A stretch of DNA of 64,000 bases from Cudoniella acicularis (taxonomy: Eukaryota; Ascomycota; Leotiomycetes; Helotiales; Helotiaceae): positions 1 to 64,000 of the forward strand of contig JAAMPI010000016.1 in assembly GCA_013054445.1 (NCBI GenBank). Reading direction: 5' to 3'. This document shows, one piece after another, positions 22,625 through 34,204 of the stretch (positions are counted from its first letter, which is position 1; each line of letters begins with the position of its first letter). A program made the position numbers and the translations under genes. A model generated the notes under the pieces. That model did not search any database, had not been told where the DNA came from, and was given only the letters and a program-made list of their open reading frames with translations.

Positions 22625-24610
22625 GGCAAGCAGCGTTCTTTTTATTGAGGAGATGCGAGGTGAGGGGTTACAAAGTCGCACAATTTTACGGTCTAGTGGG
22701 GTTGAATACAGCGATTTTGGAAGGAGCAACGTCGAATGACTTCCGGGGGGACCAGATACGTGGGTACGGATCTGCCCGACTGTTGGCGCAACTTGAGGAA
22801 AGAGCGATCGATCTACGTAGACAAACCGGCCAATACCAGGCGATACATTTCAAATATGCTTTAAAAACGGCAGATAATGGTTTGAGAACCCTGGAATATT
22901 CATATTAATCACTGGGAACTTCTCCATGCGTCATCTCTGGCATCTGCGAAAATAGTTGGGGTAGCTCGAAATTCCTCGAAATAGATCCGAAATGTCTTCA
23001 AAAAGTACAAATTTGAGGATTTGGGCACTGTCTTTCACAGCACGACCACACGGCTGAACAAGCTACGTCTGTTTTAACGATACCTCTACTAAAACATTTT
23101 CTTCTCGATCGTGCCTTTGTTATTGTTCCAACTTGTTCTTGCAGCACCCATGTGGGAGGGAGAGTTGGCCAATTCTTCAAACAAAGGCCTAGGGAATTAG
23201 ATCAGGCGACATCCCTAACTCTTTCTGGGCTTAATCACCGCAGTTCTCGCAGTGTCCACAATGCCGCTGGCATACCGAAAACTCCACCAGACCTACTTCA
23301 ATCGCAGGTGCTCCTGGAGACTGGAGACTGGCGTCTGGAACTGGTGCAATTCACGACTCACAACTTTCACCAGTAGATTACATCAAAGAATAAGTGAAGC
23401 ACTCCATATATGCAATGAGAATATCTTCTGGCAGCCACTCCCTAGCCCCCTTCAGGATACAAGTCCGTTTCTCAATAGCATTCAACAATACAAGCTGTAG
23501 AATTCGGCGGAACTGCAGAGGAGAGAGAGATTCAGCAACGATCTGAGGGGAGAGTTCATTTGTGTCACGGTGTGCGAATCTCACTGCTTCTTTCTTCTCT
23601 AGAACTAAGTGCTGACGCCGTTTGCGTAAAACTTTCCTTGTTATTCCTCAATCCTGAACGACATTCTAACCGACAATACTTTTTTGGCCAGCAGCAAACC
23701 ATTGCTCTCCGTTCGCCTATACCACAAATCTCCTGGGATGTGGAAGGGAATTCGGAGGAAAACTTCGCAAGAGCTGTGGATGATTGATCTCTACGCCGTG
23801 TCTCTTAAAGAAGACAAGACATCAAACTCTGCGATTCTGCGCTCCATGGACAACGAAACATCTGGCACATCATCTAATGGGAGATCTCCCATTCTTACGG
23901 TACACGAGGCATGAACTTAGAATATCTGTCAGAACGGGTTTGAGGATCTGCGACGGAAGACTGGGGCGTTCGCTATTCTCAGCCACCTCTACAGTATCGA
24001 AGTTGATTTGCGAATACTTAGAATCGACAGAATCTGGCAAGTTCATCAGTATATCCTTTCCTGCATACAAGCCGTAGCTCTGCTAATTTTTAAATCAAAT
24101 AGACACCAGATTCCTTCTTCAAAAGTCACCGTAATCTCCTCCGACTTCAGAGCCGTAACCTCAAGGCTGACGGATCTTTTCCCACGCACATCTGGCACAC
24201 AATATCAAGCGTATTCCTTCATAACCTCGAAACATATCGACAGAGAACTTCCTCCCAAGGGCAAATGTCGTGCGACGAATTTTCAAGAAATGCAGCTGCG
24301 CAGGGTGCGATTTGTCCTACTTCTTGCTGCTAAAAAGAAGCAAGGAAAAATCTGCCTCGACTGCTCAGCTATTGACCCCCTCAGCGCCAACGGCTTTGGA
24401 AGAGGAAAATCCGTTGGTCATTACGGGATGTGGCGTTGAAACCTGATCCAGATAACACAACATCGACCCCGCCATGCGGATATGGCTGCTCCCAGAAGTG
24501 AGACAAGCTCGGGCTCCCCGTATCTCTCTCAAATAACGCAAGGCCCCCATGAACTTCAATTGCTGGTATTCAAGTCACTCTAACAGAAGATCATCACAGA
24601 AAGACAAAAG
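22625..24610. other. Intergenic with unassigned short frames
   Basis: Two kb with several overlapping plus-strand frames, such as 23738-23914 (ATG, MWKGIRRKTSQELWMIDLYA) and 24008-24439 (143 codons). They conflict with one another and show no family motif. A small spliced gene is possible, but I cannot assemble one. Confidence 0.3.
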
Positions 24611-25273
24611 ATGTCTACAGCGGCAGAGCAGGTACAACCCTCATTCTCGAAGAAACCCTTCCATCACTAATTATCCACAATTTAGATCAGGCCAGTGCCT
24701 CCACGCATTTCCACAACTTCATTTTCCGAGCCCAAGTCCCCAGATGTTGTTCCTCTCACGCCGCCTCCAGCATACTACGCGGACGCTAATTCCCTCCGCC
24801 TTCAAACTGCTCTCCCAGACTTTATCACACAACCACAAGACCCGCAGGTCCCATTCTCGCCACTGTCACCTGGTACCCAGGCAAAGGTTGATGAATTAGT
24901 TGAAGAATGGACTGGGAAAGTGGAAGTATGGACCAAGCGCGCTACATGGGCCTTCAAAATTGGTCTACCTCTCGCAAAATGGACATGCCTATTCTTCGTT
25001 GTAGGACTTGGTGGATGGAGGGAGAGCCTTCTCATTGCAGGATGGTGGATAGTATGGGCTCTGCCCCCGATTTTGCTGCGGGCTGAGCAGAGGCAGATTT
25101 TGCAGGTTGAGAAGTGGCGATTTGAGTCAGGCGGCTTGCTGAAAGCAGCATTTGTGTTCAGCTGGTATGCGGACATCTTGTTGAAGTGGGCTGTACTTTT
25201 CATGACTGTTCAGCTGCAAGGATGGACGGGCTGGATGCTATGGGGTAGTTGGTGCGCCATATATGGATTGTAG
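24611..25273 (+). CDS. Small membrane protein of unknown function
   Basis: Exon 1 is 24611-24631 (MSTAAEQ), then an intron at 24632-24685 (GTACAA...TTTAG), and exon 2 is 24686-25273; 202 residues. The N-terminal 80 residues are Pro/Ser-rich and probably cytosolic. Three Trp-rich hydrophobic segments follow: about KIGLPLAKWTCLFFVVGLG, SLLIAGWWIVWALPPILL, and a third around FSWYADILLKWAVLFMTVQ. The protein may anchor in an internal membrane. The stop overlaps GTAGGT, a weak donor; splicing to the AG at about 25312 would replace the last residue with a short FVAITWKSGG-type tail. I do not recognise the family. Confidence 0.6.
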
Positions 25274-25603
25274 GTCTGTATATGGTGTCGTACTATACTT
25301 TTATGTCAAGTGTAGCGATAACTTGGAAATCTGGAGGGAGAAGCCAATGACAAGAGCAAGATCAAGATCGTTTGGGAACATGGACTATGGGTGCAGCAAT
25401 TCTAGTTGCAAAACCCGCTGGTGGAGAAGTAGTATGAGCTTTTTAAAGTGTTCCGCATATAATCTAACGACTCACATGCTAAGGCAAAGATATGTCATTC
25501 TTTTCCGATTAGGCTTCTTGGAGGGGAATTTGTTCATCTTCAATCAATCAGCCCTTATTTCTAATACCTAAATTAAGTTTACCTTCTTTATCTCTTCCAA
25601 TTA

Positions 25604-25858
25604 TACTCGATTCGGTATTTTCTGAGTGCCAGGGACAAACGGAAATCCGAATAAGTTGTTTAAAAGAAGGTAATGTGCCCACAGGAGGACAGTGATTTAG
25701 ACCTGTTAAGTGATCTATAGAGCTCTCCCTTCAAATAAATATCCGGTATACAAATTCCAGTCAAGGAAGCTGAGTTATTTTGCTCCTGTGAAATATTATA
25801 AGTGTGACTAAAATAGGAACCATACGAGCCCGGCACTCAGAAAATACCGCATCGAGTA
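25604..25858. mobile_element. MITE with 25-bp inverted repeats and TA duplication
   Basis: A 251-bp element at 25606-25856. Its ends are inverted repeats of 25 bp matching at 24 positions (left 25606-25630, right 25832-25856; the single mismatch is T/G at position 7). A TA dinucleotide flanks each end (25604-25605 and 25857-25858), the target duplication expected for Tc1/mariner-type transposition. The interior has no coding capacity, so movement would need a transposase from elsewhere. It lies between the small membrane protein and the beta-propeller gene. Confidence 0.75.
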
Positions 25859-25910
25859 CTTGTACCCCGCAAACTGCTTACCTCTCTGAGTTCCTTAAAT
25901 AGGCTCAGAA

Positions 25911-26930
25911 CTAAGTCGTATCTATTGCAACTACGCCCTCATTAACCAGACCGCTCCCTGAAAATTCTCCCCCATTCGTAACATAAAGCGTTTTTTCCTG
26001 TCCCGCGCTTCCCCTCCCAAACGCTGCACTCGTAGGATTCAACAACAAACTCGCATTCGCAATCACCTCTTGCGTCCCATCCTTCAACGAAACCTTAACA
26101 ACCTGACTCGGATGCGTGGCAATCCACGCCGTTCCCTCCTCACTCCCTTCTCTAATGGCAAAATCATCAACATACAGCCCACTCGTTGCAACACTCACAT
26201 TCGCCAACACTTCTATCTCGCCCACCTTCTCCCCTCCTCTATTAATTTTCACCCGTCCAAAAATCCCCTGAGCAGAGTTCGTGAAGTATAAATAGGAAGA
26301 GTGAATTTTCAGCCCGTTAATACCGAGGTTTTGTCCTAAGGTTGATGCATTTCCGGGCTGGAAAAGCGGAGACGAGAAGGAGGTGCTGGAGGTGCCGGTG
26401 AGTGTGTTGATTACCCATACCGCGCCTATTGCGGAATCGGCTGCGAGGACCAGGGGTGTAGAGGGGATGGAGACGATGCCATTGAGGATTGTGGATTGAG
26501 TGACGTTGGCTACGTTCTTCACTACCGGTGATTCTGAATTTGAATTTGGGGAAGAGGAAAAGTCAACAGTCCAGATAGAAAGCGAGCCAAGTGTCGCTCG
26601 CGCTGTAGCGAGGTCCCAAATCCCAGTCACGACGACAAAGTTATCAGGGGAGATCTCGGTGATGCCTGAGAGGCTGGTGTTGGTTGGGAATGTGTGGATG
26701 ATTGAGGCGTTTGGGGTGGGGAGTAAAGGGTTGAGGGTGAAGAGCGTGGGGACGCTCAGAGAGGTTAGGAGGAGCTGTGAGTTTGAGCGCACGGCAATGT
26801 TTTCGATGAAGGTGTTGGGGCCGAAGGTGTAGATTTGGCGGATTGTGGGGGTGGTGGTGGTGCGGGGAAGAGCGGAAGCGAGGGACAGGGGGGTGAGTGC
26901 CGCTAGGAACAGGGCCTTGATGAGGTGCAT
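25911..26930 (-). CDS. Secreted SMP-30-like beta-propeller protein
   Basis: Single exon of 339 residues from the ATG at 26930 (MHLIKALFLAALTPLSLASA), which gives a clean signal peptide cleaved around residue 20. The longer open frame upstream starts at a non-consensus position and is not needed. The mature part has repeated beta-strand-like units (ENIAVRSNSQLLLTSLSVPTL, LVLAADSAIGAVWVINTLTG, TLYVTNGGEFSG), resembling secreted six-bladed SMP-30/gluconolactonase-like proteins common in plant-associated and saprotrophic ascomycetes. Several N-glycosylation sites (NAS, NTS, NVT) are present. The substrate is unknown; some relatives sit beside secondary-metabolite genes, but none is visible here. 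Confidence 0.7.
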   Translation of the reverse strand: MHLIKALFLAALTPLSLASALPRTTTTPTIRQIYTFGPNTFIENIAVRSNSQLLLTSLSVPTLFTLNPLLPTPNASIIHTFPTNTSLSGITEISPDNFVVVTGIWDLATARATLGSLSIWTVDFSSSPNSNSESPVVKNVANVTQSTILNGIVSIPSTPLVLAADSAIGAVWVINTLTGTSSTSFSSPLFQPGNASTLGQNLGINGLKIHSSYLYFTNSAQGIFGRVKINRGGEKVGEIEVLANVSVATSGLYVDDFAIREGSEEGTAWIATHPSQVVKVSLKDGTQEVIANASLLLNPTSAAFGRGSAGQEKTLYVTNGGEFSGSGLVNEGVVAIDTT

Positions 26931-27156
26931 TTTGAACTGCGTGGAGGTTTCACTCACGCAGGTTTGTTTTGATTCGCGGATGAGAGAGAGGAAGCTGGTG
27001 AGGGTTTTCTTCAGCGGATAAAAGGGGTTCTTATATATTGATAATATCGCGATGATAAGCCCAATAATACGGAGCAATTCCTAACCCGACAGGCGGTGTG
27101 CCGGATCTCCCTTCCGGGCTGACGTTATTGATGATCACCCAGCCTCTTCGGTGGCC

Positions 27157-27738
27157 ATGGAACGTACGCTTCCTTCACAAGAAGTGCGTACGGTAAACCA
27201 ACCGGTCCTTTCCCAGACTTCAAAGCCGGGAGTCGGAAAAATCACAACTGGGACGGCGTAAGGCCATGCCGCATGCCAATTCGAGACATGGTTGCGGACT
27301 GCCTTGTTGGGGCTTTTGGCCCCGAGGCTAACATGTCTTTTTTGAAGGAAGACGCCTCGCCCGGTTTCAAGCGGGGTGCTTGCTCTTGTACCGGCATCCG
27401 TTAAGTTAGGAGACCTTATGATATGTTCCGAAAATGAATATAGATTTTGGTTCCGGGAGCCTTTTCTTCTCCGCCCATGTCCTCCACCAGAAGGTGCAAT
27501 GCCAGATGCTGACATAAGGGCTGAGTTTCAAAAGCATGAAGGCGTTGAGGCTTGGGAGGGTAGGTGGGCTCCAAATTTTGATGCTACGGACACCGCTATC
27601 GAACATTGCACATTTGTTGGGCCAACGTTTATGCATGGATGGGAATTCATGGAGACTGGCTCGGAAGTGGGATGGTGTAAGAAGGTCTTCTTGGATGAAC
27701 AAGGACAGGAATGGAGCCATCGAATTCGCCGAAAATGA
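27157..27738 (+). CDS. Short protein resembling the C-terminal tail of HET proteins
   Basis: Inferred exons are 27157-27257 and 27348-27738, with an intron of 90 nt (GTAAGG...GAAG) that joins the two frames in phase; 163 residues. The second exon resembles the region after the HET domain in heterokaryon-incompatibility proteins: GVLALVPASVKLGDLMIC, then FLLRP, then FVGPTFMHGWE. The HET domain itself is absent, so this is either an orphan tail (gene remnant) or a small protein that reuses it. The start and the first exon are uncertain; the second exon alone is better supported. Confidence 0.4.
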
Positions 27739-28167
27739 TTTATGCAATTCATTGAGTCCTCAGCTGGCACTTCTTCACACCAGACTGTCGGTGCTTTGGC
27801 GCTGCTGAAGTTCTTTGAGAGCTAAATTTATTCGTGCATAAAGAGGTAAGCTACCGCTTGGTGGCTGTCCGCTGAATTACATAGGCTCATTCGCTACAGT
27901 TTTAGTGTGTGGTCTTTGAACGACGTCAGCCTCCTCATTCCGACCTTCCACTTTATTTTATAGTTTATAAGCACTCGCGTGCTTGCGTTAAATTCCCAGG
28001 TACGTATTTGAAAAGAACTTCTTCATATTTATTCTAACATAAATTATGAAAGATACAATGACACCGCTTTTCTTCACAAAGGCCACCGACCTTTAGACAC
28101 ACCTTCAAACATTCATTTACTCTACACCGTACAATTACACTCAAGTTGAATCAAAATCCCCTCCCCC
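27739..28167. other. Intergenic, no gene seen
   Basis: AT-rich stretch between the HET-tail frame and the convergent FAD monooxygenase remnant. Nothing else is recognised. Confidence 0.5.
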
Positions 28168-29180
28168 TCACTCCACAATCTCTTCCTTCCTCACATCATA
28201 CGACATACTCTTCTCAAAATCACTCATCTTCCACCACAAAATTACCCACATCAACCATTCAATAAGCTTCTGCAGAAACCACCCTTTATCCTTAACGCTC
28301 TCCCACCTCATCACCGCCTCCTTGTACGATCTATCAATCCTTGGTCTCCTCGTCTTCTCATACATCCGAAACGCTCTCTCAATATCCACCTCTTCAGAAC
28401 CAGAGTGAGAGGAAAGAATCCGTGCAAGCAAAACGCCATCTTCGATTGCTAGACCAGTACTCTCTCCTTGTGGCGGCATCTACACATCTGTCAGCAGCTC
28501 TCATTTTCGGTTGGGGTCTGGAAAAAGAAGGGCAAAACAAACACCATGCGCAGCATCACCTAACAACAACACCCTCCCCCTCCTCCAAACACCCCCGGGC
28601 CCCAAATCGTAAACCGGATAAAACACAAACTCCTCAACCCTCTCAACCATCTCATCCAAACACGGGATCTTGGTCCCCTTATACCTCCTCTCAATCTCGC
28701 TCTTCGTCCTCCCACTATCCTCCCCTCTGACTCTCCACCCGTGTTTATCCTTCTCCTCAGGCATCGACATCACTGCCCCGAGATAAATCTTCGAGTGATC
28801 AGGATCAACGTATGATGTTAGCAGGGACCCAAAACGCCCTGAGTTCATGGCTGTTTGGTGGAAATGGGGAGGGAGGGAGAGACCGTTCCCGTCGATGACG
28901 GAGTAAGCGACTGCGACGTTGGTGTAGATGGGTACACGGCTGGGCTCAACGTATTTCGTGCGAACAGCAGAGTGGATACCATCACACCCCAAAATTAAAT
29001 CTGCACTCTCTTCCCTCCCATCCTCAAAAATCGCCGTAACTTTCTTCAAGTGCCACATATGCAAATATATACTTCGTATAATAATACGCTTATTTAGAGG
29101 GAAAAAGGGGGGAGGGACATTCTTCGAGAAATGTTGCATCAATGTCAATTGAGTCGCTTTTTTGATGCGATCACTATCTG
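28168..29180 (-). pseudogene. 5'-truncated FAD-dependent monooxygenase
   Basis: The C-terminal two thirds of a salicylate-hydroxylase-like flavin monooxygenase. Exons: about 29180-29088, 29039-28543 and 28479-28168; the last junction restores GDAAHGMPPQGESTG. Seen are the DG motif (ADLILGCDGIHSAVR) and the GD motif (GRVLLLGDAAHG) that binds the FAD ribityl chain. The N-terminal GxGxxG Rossmann motif and about 100 further residues are missing: upstream there is an in-frame TAG near 29186, and only 200 bp remain before the bZIP gene on the same strand. Without the dinucleotide fold it should not bind FAD, so I call it a remnant. An unrecognised distant exon is a weaker alternative. Confidence 0.65.
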
Positions 29181-29375
29181 CTAACTGCTACTCGCCCGCT
29201 ACAAACCGCTGCAGAAGGTAGCCATTCTTTCTGGTCTCCGCAGCGAGAAAATTTGCTGCTCCCAGCCACAAGTTCACCACCAACGCCAAAGCAAAACGCG
29301 AGACATTGGGGGATCGACCCAATTGCCATTTTCCATAAACACCTTACCGAAAGACAGACATCTTGTTGCTTGCTC

Positions 29376-29942
29376 TTAATCGCCCCGATGGCCTTCTTCT
29401 TGATCAAAACAAAACGCGGATACATCGAAGAGCAGGGGGTCCAGGATTTCGGTATTGTTTTCTTCCGATGTCTTCGATTGCAGAGTCCTAGACGAGCCTT
29501 CGAGCCGGGCGTTTTCCTTCTTTAACCGCGCCAACTCTTGCTTGACACTGCTATACTCTAGCTGTAAGGATTCGTACGATTGCGAGAGACTAGTGTGCCG
29601 ACCCTCCAATTCATTAAGACGCTGTTCGAGCTCTCTCATATGTTTCTCTTTTCTATCCCTGAAGGCTCGTTGCGATGCTGTCGGAGAAACTGATTAGTGG
29701 CAGATCTCGTAGGATGTATATGCCGCGTGAGGTATTCCAAGGAGATCCTGAAAGAGAAAAGGCATACCTCGATTTTGAGCTCTGCGCCTCGAGTGCACAT
29801 GCGAAGAAACGATCTTCTCACTTCCGTTCTTCCTTCGCCTGCGGTCATAATCTTCGTAAAGTCCCTCGATCTCCAACTCCACGGGAATGAGCCCTACTGG
29901 TGGCTCTGTTGTGTATTGCATTGGGAAGGGTGGATATGCCAT
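29376..29942 (-). CDS. AP-1/Yap-type bZIP transcription factor
   Basis: Two exons, 29942-29768 and 29677-29376 (GTATGC...ACAG), joined to give the fungal basic region RRRAQNRASQRAFRDRKEKH. A leucine zipper follows (MRELEQRLNELEGRHTSLSQ, then a heptad pattern to KKENARLEGS). 158 residues from the ATG at 29942. The NRASQRAFR signature is that of fungal AP-1/Yap factors, but the C-terminal cysteine-rich redox domain of Yap1 is absent, so it is a short member rather than the oxidative-stress regulator itself. The frame extends upstream of the ATG (GFDSIYGGNGY) to a TAG. Before it lies another open stretch (see findings), so the N-terminus may be incomplete. Confidence 0.75.
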
Positions 29943-32900
29943 GTAGCCATTTCCTCCATATATACTATCAAAGCCCTAGACCTTTATCAGCAAGTGCCTC
30001 TAGATGCCTGGTAAAGGGGTCATCTCCAAGCTTGCATTATAATTCAGTGGGGAGCTTGCGGAAGATTCGCTTGAGGTCCCGTCGTACAATGTTGGAACTG
30101 TTTCCAAAGTCGTCAATGACTGTCTCTCAACGCAGTTGTCTCCATAAGGCCCAGCGGCCATCTTGAATGCGGACGAAGGAGACGGAAATCAATATTGCTA
30201 TGTCGATTAGGAAGTAGGCACGATCTGCTCGATTTGCAGATGTTTGGTGAAGGAAGCTCTAGCGTTCGAACCAAGCAGAAGAAAGCTTTGGGTGGCGATT
30301 CTTTTCCGGGACTGCGATTGCGAGAAGGCTGAAGATGGACTATATCAGAATAGCATGTGGGCGGGGACGACACTTAAGCACGGTCTCAGTATATTCGACC
30401 CCAACGGCCCCAGGATCATGACGGTATTGAAGTCCTCACCACCTGGCGTGCCGCTTGTCGCTATCGAACGAATTATGTCCCCCTGTGGAAAATGTAAGGC
30501 CCAATCGATGCCTTCTCCGCTCAGAGCAGAGGGAGGCACTTACATTAGGCCCTCTTTGATAACCAGGGGGCTTTAAATTGACTTCGATTTGAGATGGAGC
30601 CGATGAGCAGCCCCTCCCATAAGGTTACCGAAGCCTACCAGGCCAGCCAGGCCAGGGATTGCACCTGGCAGGGCCGCGACCCCTCAGCACAACGTGGTGG
30701 TGACACTGAGGCCAGTGTATGCATCGCTGATCGGCTTCGCTTTGCCACGGGAAAAGTAAAAAATAGGCCACTCACAGCATGGTGCTATCTTACTTAATGA
30801 CTGCCACCGACGCCTGGAGGTGCTGACTGTACAAGGCCTTGCTGACAGAAGTCCCGCCGACCCCAAGCAAAAGGCCGTTAGTCTGCTTCGGGCGTGCTTC
30901 GCCAAACAACCAACACGAAGCTTCCTGCAGGCTGACAGAATCGTCTCGGATTTAGCTCCGCTATACATGTCGGCACGCTCTTCGCATCCATCTTGCTGCT
31001 GACTTGCCAACATTGATGCCAGTATTTTCTGCACCATGTCTGCGCCCGCCGCCCAGCGAATTACGGTTAGACTCTCGGCCAATTCAAACGCCCAAAGCTT
31101 TCCACGAGAAAAGACACGAAACACGCCGCCATACCCCAGCCTGAAGCCTGAAGCCGAAGCCTCTTGCCCCCAAGCCTCCCCAGTGCCAGTGATATCGATA
31201 ATAGCTGTAACTTTGCGTGTACTTCTACCTCATACTCCTACGGGACTTACGACTGGAACTTGGAACTGGAAGGACGCTTCCGAGAAGTGGAGTTCTCTTC
31301 GTAGTTGAGTCCTCTAGAGTCTCAATCTTCTAGCGCTCGCTGCTGCTGCTGCTAATAAAGTAAACCTGCTCTCCCGGGTCCCGCCACTGTACTTCGTAGC
31401 CTCGGGGCGGCACTGACAGTTGAGTTGGCCGTGTGGGTGTGATAATCGATGGAGGTTATCGGGGAGCAATTGTTCAACGATTGAACTTTGTTCACTTGTC
31501 GCAATTGCTCAGGCCAATCACAGCATTAATACCATCTTTTATCCTACCGGATCCCAGCGGTTTTGTCCACGACCAGCTGCATCTCACAACATACCTATCG
31601 CATTACTACCACAGCATCTTGGCTGATGCGTCATCCAGTCTGCAGACTGCAAGACTGCTAACTCTTCAAATCCCGGTGTCGAGTGGATTCGAATTCTCAG
31701 TCACCGGTCAATAAAATCTCTCGGCACCCGGGCAGAACATGCGCAGCCGCTGTACGAACTTCAAAGTTAGGAATCTTAACCTTCCAGGTGCATCCTACCT
31801 GGATACCCTGCTGTATACTCATGCTTGAGGTGTTTAAGCACCATTCTACTATTACGGTAAGTCGTGCTTGGAAACCTACTACAACCCAATCGAGTCAAAC
31901 CTATCCCACCCTCAAGCTTTTTTGCTTACGCTCTATATCTCTACCGAGCTCAATCAACGTTACAGAGCTCCGCTAGTAACAAGAGGTACAGTAGACTAGC
32001 AACTGCTTTTTATGCTTTGCTCATGCATTGATAGGGCTTTGCTAGACATAACAGAATGCCAGGCCCAGACTGGGATACTTTTACCGTTGTAAGAATAAAT
32101 ATAAACGTACAAATAGCTTTCCGTTATTTGAGTTTCCAAGGTAAGAAGGATACACCTTTTCCGGAATTCTTACAGTTTGTGGTTATCTCATCTTAGTCGA
32201 CTATGCTTTTGTCAACCACATCTTGCGTCTCCCTCGGTGCCTCTACCTAGGTAGGTATGAAGCTTCCGCTGTTGGAACATTAATTTCAACGGCTCTAATG
32301 ACTCGTCTCAGACTGGCTAATAGGCATCATTCTTCAGCCTTACCCGTATCGCAAGTACATACCTTGGTACTTGGCCCTATTTTACTAGTTATTTGTCCAA
32401 CGGGTTCTATCGATAGGACATATCACCTTGATCGCAATTCCCTTCCTAAAGCCTGCCATTTCGGAACTCCGACCACTGTCTCGCAATAATTCGAAATGTA
32501 TTCACCCTAGATTACCCAACCTTAAAAGGATAAATAAGTGGTCAGGATAGGCGGCTCGGTCGGTTGACTTCACAAAGTCCAAGTGCCGACTTGGGGTCTG
32601 ATTGCTGTCACATTACTTTAATTTTGGCTCTAAGAATTTTGGCTACAACAAAGTCAATCCCAGTAAATATAGTGAGATGCAGGTGAGCCTGAGGGCATGT
32701 TTATTAAAAGTATCAAATGAGTTCAAGATAGCCATTTCGATTAGCAACTGGCCTTGGATTCCCCCAATTGGGGCAATCTTTGAAACCGACTTTCACATTA
32801 AGCTTCAGACCTACGCTGCAATTGCGGCAGCAGCAGTGCAATCTATCACACTGTTGATCGAAGCACGCCTGGCATGTCTCTGTACTCCATCCATCCTTTG

Positions 32901-34204
32901 GGTTTCTGTGTTGTTTGTCCCTACGCCCGGTGGTTTCCTGGCTCATGGAAGGGATCAACGTAGCACCTGGGTGTCTGCACGAAGGGTCTCACTCCACAGT
33001 CGCCTCGGCTGACGGGGAATACGATCTGATAAGGAAATATTAGCATGATCCTCAAAATAGCATTCTTGCCTAGGCTTCGGTACATGATTGCCCGCTCTGC
33101 TTCCCTCAAAATTCTCGAACTTCCTCTTCCCATCCTTTTGGATTCTCAAGACAAAATAAGCCATTCAGGCCAGGGCTAAGATCCTCTTTTCATGGTCAAT
33201 ACACTCAGGCATCAAGACTGTAACGGACTGTGTATCTTTACTCGACTGAATAAGCACGTTGGCACCAGTACGGTGGGAGGAACAATGGGCTAGTCTTTGG
33301 AGGTAGTCTCGGTGTATCTTTGCAAGAGATGCTAAAGAAGTTCAGTCAATGGGAAAATCTGGCTGGGGTCCCCAAGCATGCCATTCACAGTGTAGCTCCC
33401 GTCGTCTCTGGGATCCCGTCGTCTCCGGGATTCTTCTGATCGAGCTTTCCCGAATCCCGAGTCACAAATTTGGAGAGGCTGATGGTTGGTGGAAGAAAAT
33501 ACGAGGCTGGAGATCCCAGGAAAGATCTGATAACAGGTGGCGTGTCTTTTGCAGCAGTCAAGCCGTCTGCGGTAGCGGCCAGGGATTTCGTATTTCCATC
33601 TATTTGTGTTGTAAATGTCCAACAGTACGGAGTGTTGTGCGGGATTGCTCCGCTATGGAAGCGAGATTCTCAGGGGAGCGTGGGGGAGACACCAACACCC
33701 TTGCCGAAAAGCAAGCATTGCGCACACCGCAACAGCGGCAACAACATGCAGCAGCCCTGCCACGACATCCCAAGGAAGGACTGACGAGCTCGACGAGATC
33801 CGCCATTCTGCAACTTTGTCTCTCGGCTGGGCTTATCCGCTCCTCACGACACGACATGACACGAACATATCATACCTCACACGCGATTGGTTAATGTCAT
33901 TTGCTTCTTCTGGTGTAGTGCACTGGGGAAACGTTTCCTAATTCGGGATTTGTACCAGCCACTCGATAATCTCAAATTCCCATGTGTTTGCAACTTGGCA
34001 AAATTTGGGTTGCAGGCTTGCAGCATGTCAGATCTGGGCACTGAGATCAGACCACAATGATGAAAGCGCTACTTGTCGTAAATGCAGCCGATGCGGCTCA
34101 TGCACCCCAGGGGTTTGAGGACCTCGAGCTACTAAACAGAGTATTAATTATTCTATCTATTCCGTGTCTTCGATCCTTGCGCCATGCCACTATTCTCATC
34201 TAGT
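29943..34204. other. Gene-poor stretch of about 4.2 kb
   Basis: Only short, mutually overlapping frames are found, such as 30244-30576 plus and 33349-33894 plus. None has a recognisable motif or sensible splice structure. A short CTG run lies near 31335. The first 250 bp (to about 30163, minus strand) may be lost or unannotated N-terminal coding sequence of the bZIP gene. No tRNA was recognised. Confidence 0.4.

Noticed and set aside
30255..30275. Minus-strand GGTTCGAAC resembling a tRNA T-loop
   Set aside because: The flanking bases do not pair as a T stem and no cloverleaf could be drawn.
33349..33941. Long overlapping plus-strand frames
   Set aside because: Composition follows local base content, several frames are open at once, and no motif or splice structure is visible.
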